A stretch of 64,000 bases of DNA from Bufo bufo (GCF_905171765.1 NC_053390.1:211053359-211117358), one strand, 5' to 3'; shown: positions 42,904 to 53,525, counted from the stretch's first letter. Notes: generated by a model from the letters alone, not told the origin. Made by a program: numbers and translations.

Positions 42904-43695
42904 TTAATCCCTCTGGTTGGCGGGATCCAAGTTGGAAGATCCAGAAGGCTTCTCTATTGAGAAGTTTTCTTCTGTGATCCCCCCCCCCCCGCCAGGTGGT
43001 AAGAAAACTCTTTCTATGCCCTGCACTTTTAAACTAGAAACATCTCCCGCATGTAAAACCGCAAAATGTAGACTGGCTGCAGAAACGTTGCGGTCTCCAC
43101 AATGCGGTATGTCAGATATATGTTTTCGTACCCTATTTTCTAGTGGGTTACCAGTACAGCCTACATATTGCAGAGAGCATGTTTCACAAGTGATGAGATA
43201 CACTACATATCTAGTGTTAGAATTGATATATGAATGTATTTTGTATTCTTTTTTATTTGCAGTGGATCGAAAGGTTTTATCAATGGTTGTATGTTCACAG
43301 CAAAAGCATTTTTTATGTCCACATTTAAAACTGCCCTTGTAATGGAGCCATGTTGGTTGCGAGATTTTTTTATCTGAAAAAAAAAAACGCGGACTAATTA
43401 AGTTGCCAAGGGTGGATGCTCTCTTAGCCACACATCTCATTCCATAAGATATAATTATGGACCAATGTCCAACAAAATTCAGGACATGAAGGTACTTTTT
43501 CATAATTTTGCAAATAGCAAAGAATTCTTGACTGTACTGTGTGACAAAGTAGGTGGCATGTGTTTTACAAACAGTACTATCAGGATGTCCATGCTCCAAA
43601 GAGGATTTAGGGACAACTAGGGAGTGTCTATCTATATCAGAGACTACTTTTTTGGCCCGCTCTATGTTATTAAATGGGTATGCCCTGCGTAATAA
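42904..43695 (-). pseudogene. PLE GIY-YIG endonuclease (PLE-C minus copy)
   Basis: Same frame as the RT, entered across the TGA at 43696-43698 (RT ends NIKN, then LLRRAYPFNNIERAKKVV). Zinc linker CGHKKCFCCEHTTIDKTF; GIY strand TRYVVYLITCE; YIG strand LQYVGCTGNPLENRVRKH with Arg; SAASLHFAVLHAGDVSSLK. A G-run (plus-strand C-run at 42980-42991) shifts the frame after RVFLPP, so the last helix with the catalytic Glu (REAFWIFQL in the plus copy) is lost; it ends DPANQRD. Confidence 0.88.
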
Positions 43696-45393
43696 TCAGT
43701 TTTTTATATTGGAAGCTTCCTTCTCATAAGCATCATAGTCAGAACAATTGCGACGGGCCCGAATTAGTTCTCCCTTGGGGATATTGCGGATCGTATGGGG
43801 AGGATGGCATGAATGAGCAAATAGTGTGGTATTGCCAGCCAGTTCTTTACGATAGGTGGATGTGTTAACCCTGTGGGTAGAGATATTCCCTCTCAAGCAC
43901 AAATCCAAAAACTGTATTTCAGTGGCATCAGAATGAAAAACAAATTGTATGGAATCTACACAGGAATTAAAATATGTAGTAAGCTCTGGTATGGACGCCA
44001 CCCCATCAGACCACACCATCAGTAAGTCATCGATATAATGTCCATACCAGAGCAAACGATCCAAAAATGGAGAGGTGTCGATGAGGAGAAAATTACCCTC
44101 CCACCATGCCATAAAAATATTAGCAATGGAGGGAGAGAATCTTGCCCCCATCGACACCCCTGACACTTGCAAATAAAATGCATCATCAAATAAAAAATTG
44201 TGTCTGAGAAGGAAATCCACCACCAGGGCAACATATTCCCTAAGTTCCACAGTATAATCGCTATAGTGGTTTAAAAACCAACACAGCGATGTGATTGCCA
44301 AATTATGGGGAATGTTGGTATACAGGGATGTGATATCTGCTGTGATCCACAAATATCCCTCTTTCCATTCAAAACCAGAGAAAGCCTGGAGTACGGATCT
44401 TGTATCCTTTAAGAATCCAGGGATCAATGGCACCAGGGGTTGGAGGAGGGAATCCACCCACTCTGAAAAGCGTTCAGAGTATGAGCCGATTCCAGCCACG
44501 ATAGGTCTGAGAGGGGGAGGGAAAACATTTTTGTGGATTTTAGGCAGCGCATGGAAAATCGGGGCTTCCGGATGTTCCACAAAAATATAATCCTTTTCTC
44601 TAATACTAAGACAGCCAGAAGATATCCCTAACTCCAAAATGTTCCTCATTTCAGATTGAAAAGACAGGAGGGGGTCACCGGACAGACAAGTATAAACCCG
44701 AGTATCATGTAACATGGTAGTAACAAGATGTTTGTATAATCCCCTATCCAAAATGACCACTGACCCACCCTTGTCTGCCTCCTTGATTATAATATCTTCT
44801 CTATCCCTTAAGTCCCGGAGGGCAGCTTTCTCTGCTAGAGTCATATTGGAATGGCTCCGTGACCTGGTGGTATCATATAAAAGACATAAGTCTTTTTCCA
44901 CCAATTCATGATATTTGTCCAATGCTGCAGACCGGTATTGAATGGGATAGAAGTCCCTATTAGAGGTCCTGAAATGTAAGGAAGAATTAACATGACCCAC
45001 ATCATTTTGTGAAATGGCTTGAAGGGAATTGCAGTGAACCATTTCAATAAAATTCATCCCATTTTGCTCACTACCATGGGATGATATAACAGCATTTCCA
45101 TTTTCAAAATCATTGCATGCAGATATAGTTGAAGAAAATGTATTGGTCAACCCTTCATGTACATTATGATCAGGCATTGATGATGGGAATGAGGTGGGGT
45201 CAGGTACACCCCCAGGAAGTTCCTCCTGGAAGTGCTTCCTCAGGGTGAGGTTTCAGGCAAATCTGTTGACGTCCAATATGGTGCGATAAAGATTGAAATG
45301 GTGTGTAGGTGAGAATGATAGTCCTTTCTTGAGGACTCCCACCTGCTCCAGTGTGATGATGGACGCCGACATATTGAGAACTTGAATGTCCAT
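43696..45393 (-). pseudogene. PLE reverse transcriptase (PLE-C minus copy), almost intact
   Basis: One frame from ATG 45393 (MDIQVLNMSASIITLEQVGV, the conserved PLE RT opening) with one stop, TGA at 45253-45255, then open for 493 codons to the TGA at 43696-43698. Motifs: MTLAEKAALRDL, IIKEADKGGSVVILDR, LPKIHKNVFPPPLRPIVAG, motif A ITADITSLYTNIPH, motif B GVSMGARFSPSIANIFMAWW, motif C YIDDLLMVW with both catalytic Asp, then IPKGELIRARRNCSDYDAYE. This is the best-preserved RT in the window. The frame continues into the endonuclease past the TGA. Confidence 0.9.
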
Positions 45394-45395
45394 GG

Positions 45396-45982
45396 TTATC
45401 TCTTCTGTCGGGATGGATAGCGACGACTTTTTCCTATGCCGCTGGCCTGCCCTTCGTTTTTTGATTGCCTCTTATGTTGAGCAGTAGATGCTGTGTGGAG
45501 ATCCGAACTTTTCTCCACATTGCTGGAAGAGAGGGCATCGGCTTCAGGTGAGGACTCCATTGAGTCCCGTTCCGTGGAACTAAATGATACCTTGGCTGCT
45601 CGTCTTTGTCTTGAACGGGATCTCCGTAAAATCGAGCGAGGTGTATTTGCACGAGATTCAGCCCATGTATAGACTGTGTTATTGCTGTAATCTAATAGAT
45701 CCCTGTTGAACTTGTTCTGTTTAAACAACATTAAATCCTCTTCCACTTTCTCAAGATTGTCCTTTAGTTGGTTATCCTCAGGCCACGGGGAATCATTTTT
45801 TTATCAATATATTTTTGCAGTGATGTGGCATCCCACCAGGTTCGTAATTCCTTCAATAATAACTTTAGCATTTTCACATTCAACACATCTTGTAACTCCT
45901 GTGTGGGAACATCAAAGATGGCATTCAATTTTCTCACCCTATCATCATCATTGTCCACAGGGCGTAATGAGATATGTGCCAT
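45396..45982 (-). pseudogene. PLE N-terminal region (PLE-C minus copy)
   Basis: Likely start at 45982 (MAHISLRPVDNDDDRVRKL), then FDVPTQELQDVLNVKMLKLL and WWDATSLQKYIDKKMIPRGL, shared with PLE-B. A frameshift near 45775 moves to the second frame: DNQLKDNLEKVEEDLMLFK, RANTPRSILRRSRSRQRRAA (basic) and a stop at about 45396. It stops just before the RT ATG at 45393, so the two could be separate frames. Upstream of 45982 the copy runs about 40 bp to the head-to-head junction. Confidence 0.75.
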
Positions 45983-46029
45983 GTTCCAACAGGAAAATCG
46001 GAAGAAAAAAACGCTGTATCTGTATTCAG

Positions 46030-46834
46030 TCCACACAGGGAGTGGCTGGAATCGGCTCATACTCTGAATGCTTTTCAGAGTGGGTGGATTCCCTCCTCCA
46101 ACCCCTGGTGCCATTGATCCCTGGATTCTTAAAGGATACAAGATCCGTACTCCAGGCTTTCTCTGGTTTTGAATGGAAAGAGGGATATTTGTGGATCACA
46201 GCAGATATCACATCCCTATATACCAACATTCCCCATAATTTGGCAATCACATCGCTGTGTTGGTTTTTAAACCACTATAGCGATTATACTGTGGAACTTA
46301 GGGAATATGTTGCCCTGGTGGTGGATTTCCTTCTCAGACACAATTATTTTTTATTTGATGATGCATTTTATTTGCAGGTGTCAGGGGTGTCGATGGGGGC
46401 AATATTCTCTCCCTCCATTGCTAATATTTTTATGGCATGGTGGGAGGGTAATTTTCTCCCCATTTTTGGATCGTTTGCTCTGGTATGGACGTTATATTGA
46501 TGACTTACTGATGGTGTGGTCTGATGGGGTGGCGTCCATACCAGAGCTTATTACATATTTTAATTCCTGTGTAGATTCCATACAATTTGTTTTTCATTCT
46601 GATGCCACTGAAATACAGTTTTTGGATTTGTGCTTGAGAGGGAATATCTCCACCCACAGGTATAACACATCCACCTCTCGTAAAGAACTGGCTGGCAATA
46701 CCACACTATTTGCTCATTCATGCCATCCTCCCCATACTATCCGCAATATCCCCAAGGGAGAACTAATTCGGGCCCGTCGTAATTGTTCTGACTATGATGC
46801 TTATGAGAAGGAAGCTTCCAATATAAAAAACTGA
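46030..46834 (+). pseudogene. PLE reverse transcriptase, 5'-truncated (PLE-C plus copy)
   Basis: Begins at GIGSYSECFSEWVDSLLQPL, i.e. just after PIVAG, where it meets the minus copy. Motif A ITADITSLYTNIPH, motif B GVSMGAIFSPSIANIFMAWW; a one-base shift near 46465; then YGRYIDDLLMVW (motif C) and IPKGELIRARRNCSDYDAYE. It ends at the TGA at 46832-46834, the same TGA as in the minus copy. Confidence 0.88.
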
Positions 46835-47659
46835 TTATTACGCAGGGCATACCAATGTAATAACATAGAGCGGGCCAAAAAAGTAGTCTCTGATATAGAT
46901 AGACACTCCCTAGTTTTCCCTAAATCCTCTTTGGAGCATGGACATCCTGATAGTACTGTTTGTAAAACACATGCCACCTACTTTGTCACACAGTACAGTC
47001 AAAAATTCTTTGCTATTTGCAAAATTATGAAAAAGTACCTTCATGTCCTGAATTTTGATGGACATTGGTCCAGAATTATATCTGATGGAATGAGATGTGT
47101 GGCTAAGAGAGCACCCACCCTTGGCAACTTAATTAGTCCGAGCTTTTTTTCAGATAAAAAAATCTCGCAACCAACATGGCTCCATTACAAGGGCAGTTTT
47201 AAATGTGGACATAAAAAATGCATTTGCTGTGAACATACAACCATTGATAAAACCTTTCGATCCACTGCAAATAAAAAAGAATACAAAATACATTCATATA
47301 TCAATTGTAACACTAGATATGTAGTGTATCGCATCACTTGTGAAACATGCTCTCTGAAATATGTAGGCTGTACTGTAAACCCACTAAAAAATAGGGTACG
47401 AAAACATATATCTGACATACCGCATCTTGGAGACCGCAACATTTCTGCAGCCAGTCTACATTTTGTGGTTTTACATGCGGGAGATGTCTCCGGTTTAAAA
47501 GTGCAGGGCATAGAAAGAGTTTTCTTACCACCTGGGGTGGGGGGGGGGGGGGATCACAGAAGAAAACTTCTCAATAGAGAAGCCTTCTGGATCTTCCAAC
47601 TTGGATCATGCCAACCAGAGGGATTAAATAAACGGCATGATCTCATCTTGCAATATTGA
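46835..47659 (+). pseudogene. PLE GIY-YIG endonuclease (PLE-C plus copy), domain complete
   Basis: In frame with the RT except for the TGA. LLRRAYQCNNIERAKKVVSD; zinc linker CGHKKCICCEHTTIDKTF; TRYVVYRITCE; LKYVGCTVNPLKNRVRKH; and, unlike the minus copy, the C-terminal helix LLNREAFWIFQLGSCQPEGL with the catalytic Glu is in frame. An extra G-run residue stretch (GVGGGGD) marks the same unstable tract. Ends at TGA after LQY. Confidence 0.88.
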
Positions 47660-47910
47660 ATATGATAACATGCTACTGTTCTCTATTTGTATAAATATCT
47701 GCCCTGATGATTTGTGAACACTTGGTTTTACTTATTATTTTAATGTTAGAATTTATACCTCGGCTTTCTCTTTTAGTTTTTTGACTTGTAGGTATTTTAA
47801 TTAAAGCTATTGTAGGACCGCCCTCCGGTGTCTCCCCCTCCCAGGTGATATTCATTAACCTGGGGTTAGCAGGGGATATATCTGAGGGTGCTCCCATTTC
47901 ACATTTGTGT

Positions 47911-47965
47911 TTGTCATGAGGAAGGACCCATATGTCTTAGAGGCCTGAAATGCGTCACTTTACAC
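47911..47965 (+). ncRNA. Hammerhead-ribozyme-like relic, PLE-C plus copy
   Basis: ATGAGGA (one base from CUGANGA), stem II GGACC...GGCCT, GAAAT, GCGTC, ACTTTAC. Differs from the minus-copy block at three or more sites, so each copy has decayed separately. Confidence 0.6.
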
Positions 47966-48063
47966 TTCTTGTTATATGGAAATTTTAAATCGCTGGAATA
48001 AAGTTATTATTACTTCACCCGAGCTGAGCTGGATTATCTCCTTTTTTGACAGGTATTATAAAA

Positions 48064-49300
48064 ATATGCTGATTTATTGGTTACAAGGTTATAAACATAA
48101 ATAAGTAAATAAACACAATGATACAGGCAAATTAATATATTCACCGTTGATAGCATTACAAGCTTAACAATACATGTGAGTAGAAGTAACTTGTCACATT
48201 ATAACAAAGTTATTATTAGGTTAGGATATCAAAATAGGAAAATAAGTTATATACATTACTTGTGTTCAGAGGAAACCTCATGATATCAGGATGGGCATGT
48301 CTAATCCTAGACATCAATATGAAATGCTAAATTCCGCCCCCTTTTAACCAACTACACATCACATGACTTCAAGAATTGGCAAATCCATTCAAGGATATAA
48401 CTTAAAAGGGATAACTGTATCCTTCTGCCCCACCCTGGACTATTTTCACACATATGAATTTGGTAAGACTATTAATACAAACAACAGGGATCTAGGATCA
48501 AAGCTATTATTATATCTTAAATGGGAAGAACTTGGAACAAGTCTTTTCTGTGGGAATCTATCACTTAGCTTGGCGAAGCAATATAAATAAGCAATCATTT
48601 AATGCTTTGATAGATTATGAGTCTTGATTCTTCTGCAGGTACAATGAAGCCTCACAATGTCCTAAGATTACATCTCAATATGAAGATAATGAATTTATTT
48701 ATTTATTTATTCACCAATCTAGATGGTATAATTTCACCCACATTATCCAATTAGTCTTAATAAAATGAAATATTATTCGTGTCTCTTACCAAGTCCTAGT
48801 AGAAATCTCACTTCTGCTCCTAGGAAAGCAGGGTGGTCCATCATCGCATATCTCATCATGGCTTTCATCTTGATAGACCCCTCTAGAGAGCTCAACTTGT
48901 CCTTGTGTGTCTAAACCTGTCTTCTAATCTCTGTAGGTGTATAGCTCTTTGGTTTACTGATCTCCTGGTTGCTTGGTTCCCTCCTCATCCGTGTATCTGG
49001 CTTATCAAAAACGTATCAGTTATACACACCTTCCTAACTTAGAGTTTTCCAATCATTGTCGGTTAGGCGTGTACACACGATAAGGACTATGATGTCATTG
49101 TATTAACCAGAATGCATTTCTGCTGTTGGGGTAAGACTGTGCTTATATGATAGGTTGCACTATTGTATAAGCTATTAGCATCATTACAAGAAACAGTTAA
49201 ATGATTATACCTGATTTCATCTTACTTTCCATACATATGACATGGAACCTTAAATCAGAATGATAAGGATTAACTTTGACACATATACAAATTAAAATGC
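48064..49300. other. No gene recognised
   Basis: A/T-rich, with a TTTA microsatellite (48695-48715). No frame above 75 codons with a domain. Together with 42151-42377 it is the pre-insertion host of PLE-C; that host may be an older repeat, but I cannot name it. Confidence 0.55.
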
Positions 49301-49305
49301 AGACT

Positions 49306-49500
49306 TAGTGGCTGGATAGTGTACTGGTTAATGGCTCTGCCTTTGACACAGGGTTCAAATCCTGGCTAGGTAGGCAAGACTTCCTAACACTGCAGGGTGG
49401 CCCCTTGAGCACAGCCTTAGTGGCTGCAGCTCTTGAGCGATTTAAGTCCAACAGGAGAAAAGCGCTATACAAATGTTAGGATTATTATTATTATTACTAC
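49306..49500 (+). mobile_element. tRNA-derived SINE with L2-type tail
   Basis: Pol III promoter: A-box-like GGCTGGATAGTGTACTGG (about 49310-49327) and B box GGTTCAAATCC (49352-49362, consensus GGTTCGAATCC). The head resembles a tRNA 5' half, then an unrelated body and a tail GCGCTATACAAATGTTAGGA plus (TTA)n, a known L2 3'-end motif. The SINE probably moves with L2 reverse transcriptase, and L2 copies are present in the window. TSD not identified. Confidence 0.82.
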
Positions 49501-49814
49501 CATTAGACATCTCTCAATCTGTCAAATTTATGGTACAGATAAGAATACAATCGCACGTGTGTCTTCGAAGAGTAGTTAATTGCTAGTTAGAATAATATAG
49601 CTTTCTTCGGACAGAGACTCATTAACACAGTCTAATACTTAAAGATTCTTCCTATATTTTAGGGGTGGAAGCATTCTTAGTGAGAATTATATAAGATAAT
49701 AGATCTTATATATATTTTATAACATTTAATAACATACATAACAATACCACATATCCTATTGATTATCTTATGCTTAAAGAATTAAGGTTCATTACACGTG
49801 TGTGTGTATATATA

Positions 49815-50753
49815 CAGTTGCAAGAAAAAATATGTGAACCCTTTGGAATGATATCGATTTCTCCACAAATTGGTTATAAAATGTGATGTGATCTTCATCT
49901 AAGTCACAACAATAGACAATCACAGTCTGCCTAAACTAATAGCACACAAATAATTAAATGTTACCATGTTTTTATTGAGCACACCATGTAAACATTCACA
50001 GTGCAGGTGGAAAATGTATGTGAACCCTTGGATTTAATAACTGGTTGAACCTCCTTTGGCAGCAATAACTTCAACCAAACGTTTCCTGTAGTTGCAGATC
50101 AGACGTGCACAACGGTCAGGAGTAATTCTTGACCATTCCGCTTTACAGAACTGTTTCAGTTCAGCAATATTCTTGGGATATCTGGTGTGAAATGCTTTCT
50201 TGAGGTCATGCCACAGCATCTCAATCGGGTTGAGGTCAGGACTCTGACTGGGTCACTCCAGAAGGCGTATTTTCTTCTGTTTAAGCCATTCTGTTGTTGA
50301 TTTACTTCTATGCTTTGGGTCGTTGTCTGTTGAAACACCCATCTTCTGTTGAGCTTCAGCTGGTGGACAGATGGCCTTAAGTTCTTCTGCAAAATGTCTT
50401 GATAAACTTGGGAATTCATTTTTCCTTCGATGATAGCAATCCGTCCAGGCCCTGACACAGCAAAGCAGCCTCAAACCATGATGCCCCCACCACCATACTT
50501 CACAGTTGGGATGAGGTTTTGATGTTGGTGTGCTGTGCCTCTTTTTCTCCACACATAGTGTTGTGTGTTTCTTCCAAACAACTCAACTTTGGTTTCATCT
50601 GTCCACAGAATATTTTGCCAGTACTGCTGTGGAACATCCAGGTGCTCTTGTGCAAACTGTAAATGTGCAGCAATGTTTTTTTTGGACAGCAGTGGCTTCC
50701 TCTGTGGTATCCTCCCATGAAATCCATTCTTGTTTAGTGTTTTACGTATTGTA
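49815..50753 (-). mobile_element. Tc1 element, truncated by a later insertion
   Basis: Left terminus CAGTTGCAAGAAAAAATATG after TA. The right part is cut at TA 50752-50753, where another mariner-type element begins; the remainder was not found beyond it. Transposase on the minus strand. Confidence 0.85.
50034..50727 (-). pseudogene. Tc1 transposase, C-terminal two thirds
   Basis: Recognisable in shifting frames: FHSSTGKIFCGQMKPKLSCL near 50610 (first-Asp area, shifted), GHHGLRLLCCVRAWTDCYHR (cf. WWWG), FPSLSRHFAEELK, STDNDPKHRSKSTTEWL (second Asp), then LRCCGMTSRKHFTPDIPRIL. The tail LICNYRKRLVEVIAAKGG is in frame at 50034-50120. At least four shifts. Confidence 0.75.
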
Positions 50754-51640
50754 CAGGGTGGGCCATTTATATGGATACACCTTAATAAAATGGGAATGGT
50801 TAGTGATATTAACTTCCTGTTTGTGGCACATTAGTATATGTGAGGGGGGAAACTTTTCAAGATGGGTGGTGACCATGGCGGCCATTTTGAAGTCGGCCAT
50901 TTTGAATCCAACTTTTGTTTTTTCAATAGGAAGAGGGTCATGTGACACATCAAACTTATTGGGAATTTCACACGAAAAACAATGGTGTGCTTGGTTTTAA
51001 CGTAACTTTATTCTTTCATGAGTTATTTACAAGTTTCTGACCACTTAGAAAAAGTTTCTCTTTGTTTACAGCCATTGACATGTCGCCGAGGTTAACACGT
51101 GAGGAGCGGATAGAAATTGTGTTGATGTCTGGTGAACGCAGTAACCGGGTCATTGCAGCAGATTTCAATGCAAGACACCCTACGAGATCACCCATCTCCC
51201 ATGCTACAGTTAGCAAACTGCTTGCTAAGTTTCGTGAAACTGGTTCAGTGTTGGATTTGCCAAAATGTGGACGCATGAAATCTGTCTCTAATGAAGAAAC
51301 ATCAGTGGCTGTCCTAGCTTCATTCAGCAAGAGCCCACAGCGTAGCACTCGCCGCATGTCATTGGAGAGTGGCATTAGTCGAACATCCCTTCGGCGGATA
51401 TTAGCTACTCACAAAAGGCACCCTTACAAACTCCAGCTACTGCAGCATCTCAACGAGGATGACCCAGATCAGCGCACTGAATTTGCAGAATGGGCAAAAC
51501 AAAAATTGGAACAGGACCCTCAGTTTACGCAGAAGATTTTGTTCAGTGATGAGGCAAACTTTTATGTGAATGGTGAAGTTAACAAACAAAACCACCGCTA
51601 TTGGTCTGTGGATCTCACAGGCCGGAAGCTGTATGAGTAA
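50754..51640 (+). mobile_element. IS630/Tc1/mariner-type element, 3'-truncated
   Basis: Starts CAGGGTGGGCCATTTATATG directly after the TA in the older Tc1. A 5' UTR of about 330 bp is followed by a transposase frame that ends where two hairpins and satellite sequence begin. No right terminus. Confidence 0.8.
51080..51640 (+). pseudogene. Mariner/IS630-type transposase, C terminus missing
   Basis: Uninterrupted frame of about 186 codons from MSPRLTREERIEIVLMSGER. First helix-turn-helix about residues 8-50 (IAADFN...SHATVSKLL), a second about 85-115 (SGISRTSLRRILATHK), then LFSDEANFYVNGEVNKQNHR with the first catalytic Asp, and YWSV. The second and third catalytic residues are absent because the sequence is replaced after VDLTGRKLYE. 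An earlier ATG at 51062 exists, but MSPRL fits the family start better. Family (rosa/DD41D-like or other) is unsure. Confidence 0.8.
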
Positions 51641-51700
51641 TACACACAGTATTACTCATACAGCCAATGCATTCTAATACAGAAGTATTAGAATGCATTG
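51629..51700. repeat. Two consecutive perfect hairpins
   Basis: Hairpin 1: CTGTATGAGTAATA (51629-51642) with TATTACTCATACAG (51650-51663), 7-nt loop. Hairpin 2: CAATGCATTCTAATA (51665-51679) with TATTAGAATGCATTG (51686-51700), 6-nt loop. They sit exactly at the break between the transposase and the tandem repeats, so they may be the end of the repeat element that replaced the transposon's right side. Confidence 0.8.
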
Positions 51701-51858
51701 TAAAAGAGATTAGACCCCCAAAGTGGGACAAAGAATTAAGTAAAAAAAAAGTTGAAAAAATAAAGTTTTCCCCCCCAAAAATTAAGTTTTAAGTTAAAAT
51801 AAACAAAAAAATGTCATTTTCCCCAAATAAAAAAGGTAAAAAATAGAGAAAAAAAAAG

Positions 51859-53185
51859 TATACATATTAGTTATCGCCGCGTCCGTATCGACCGGCTCTA
51901 TAAACATATCACATGACCTAACCCCTCAGATGAACACCGTCAAAAATATAAAAAATAAAAACTGTGCTAAATAAACCATTTTTTTGTCACCTTACATCAC
52001 AAAAAGTACAACAGCAAGCGATCAAAAAAGTGTTTGCCCACCAAAATAGTACCAATCTAACCGTCACCTCATCCCGAAAAAAATGAGCCCCTACCTGAGA
52101 CAATCGCCCAAAAAATAAAAAAAAACTATGGCTCAGAATATGGAGACACTAAAACATCATTTTTTTGGTTTCAAAAATGATATTATTGTGTAAAACTTAC
52201 ATAAATAAAAAAAGTATACATATTAGGTATCGCCGCGTCTGTATCGACCGGCTCTATAAACATATCACATGACCTAACCCCTCAGATAAACACCGTAAAA
52301 AATAAAAAATAAAAACTGTGCTAAATAAAACATTTTTTGTCACCTTACATCACAAAAAGTGTAATAGCAAGCGATCAAAAAATCATATGGACCCCAAAAT
52401 AGTGCCAATCAAACCATCATCTCATCCCGCAAAAAATGAGACCCTACCTAAGATAATGGCCCAAAAACTGAAAAAACTATGGCTCTCAGAATATGGAGAC
52501 ACTAAAACCAGATTTTTTTTGCTTCAAAAATGAAATCATTGTGTAAAACTTACATAAATAAAAAAAGTATACATATTAGGTATCGCAGCGTCCATAAAAA
52601 CTTGCTCTATAAAAATATCACATGATCTAACCCCTCAGGTGAATACCGTAAAAAAAAAAAACTGTGTTAAAAAAGCAATTTTTTGTCACCTTACATCACA
52701 AAAAGTGTAATAGCAAGCGATCAAAAAGTCACACGCACCCCAAAATAGTGCCAATGAAACCGTCTTCTCATCCCGCAAAAATCGTACCCTACCCAAGGTA
52801 ATCGCCCAAAAACGTAAAAAATTATGGCTCTCAGACTATGGAAACACTAAAACATAATTTTTTTTGTTTTAAAAAAGAAATCATTGTGTAAAACTTATAT
52901 ATTAAAAATAAGTATACATATTAGGCATCGCCGCATCCGTGACAACCTGGTCTATAAAAATATCACATGATCTAACCTGTCAGATGAATGTTGTAAATAA
53001 CAAAAAATAAAAACGGTGCCAAAACAGCTATTTCTTGTTACCTTGCCTCACAAAAAGTGTAATATAGAGCAACCAAAAATCATATGTACCCTAAACTACC
53101 ACCAATTAAATACACCGGGTAGTAATAAAGTGAAAGGAGCCCTAACACATTTTACAAAATTCGATACCCAAACAATAGAACTACG
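51859..53185. repeat. Tandem repeat, about 355-bp unit, four copies
   Basis: GTATACATATTAGGTATCGC recurs at about 51859, 52213, 52567 and 52912, spacings 354, 354 and 345. Each unit also has CTCTATAAAAATATCACATG, GTCACCTTACATCACAAAAA and TCATTGTGTAAAACTTA. A/T-rich with poly-A runs; the frames inside are shadows. The last copy is more diverged. Confidence 0.85.
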
Positions 53186-53525
53186 GCTCCAATTATAAGT
53201 ACAAAAATTATCTTTATTAAATAAACACAATCACATTGTCATAAAAACAGCAGTAAACAGGTATGTTGTAGTGAGGAAAGACCCGAGGAGGACCGGGGGA
53301 TCGACACACATGGGCTCACATAAGTTAGTAAGGAGCGTTGCAACAAAGCCAGAAAAAGAAAAGAAATAGTAACTCTGGATGGTTGGATCCAATGAGAAAT
53401 ATACATAGGCAGTGTTGAAATAAAGACAAGCTCAGAAAAAGTAGCCAATATTAGTGCGCCGGTCCCTCAGTCTCCTTTTCCCAACGCCGTTTCGCCAGCA
53501 ACCTGGCTTCTTCCTTGGAAATTTT
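53186..53525 (-). mobile_element. Penelope-like element E, 3'-end fragment
   Basis: Minus strand ends with GTTTATTTAATAAAGATAAT and contains a hammerhead-like block, like the other PLE 3' ends. No protein part. It lies between satellite-like sequence and 53526-53745, which belongs to a similar repeat, so it probably inserted into that repeat. Confidence 0.55.
53480..53518 (-). ncRNA. Hammerhead-ribozyme-like relic, PLE-E
   Basis: Minus strand: AGGAAGA (CUGANGA expected), perfect stem II GCCAG/CTGGC with loop GTTG, GAAAC, GGCGTT. Two substitutions in the first box. Confidence 0.55.

Larger units (their letters stand above)
42393..48048. mobile_element. Penelope-like element C, head-to-head inverted pair
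   Basis: A 5.66-kb unit flanked by a perfect 15-bp TSD ACAGGTATTATAAAA (42378-42392 and 48049-48063). The minus copy (42393 to about 46020) has 3' UTR, GIY-YIG, RT and N-terminal region. The plus copy (about 46030-48048) begins inside the RT and runs to its 3' end. One TSD around both means the pair integrated as one event or formed during integration. The right end is about 90 bp shorter than the left. Confidence 0.92.

Noticed and set aside
49310..49365. Possible tRNA gene
   Set aside because: A and B boxes are present, but there is no acceptor stem pairing and the sequence continues into a SINE body and tail.
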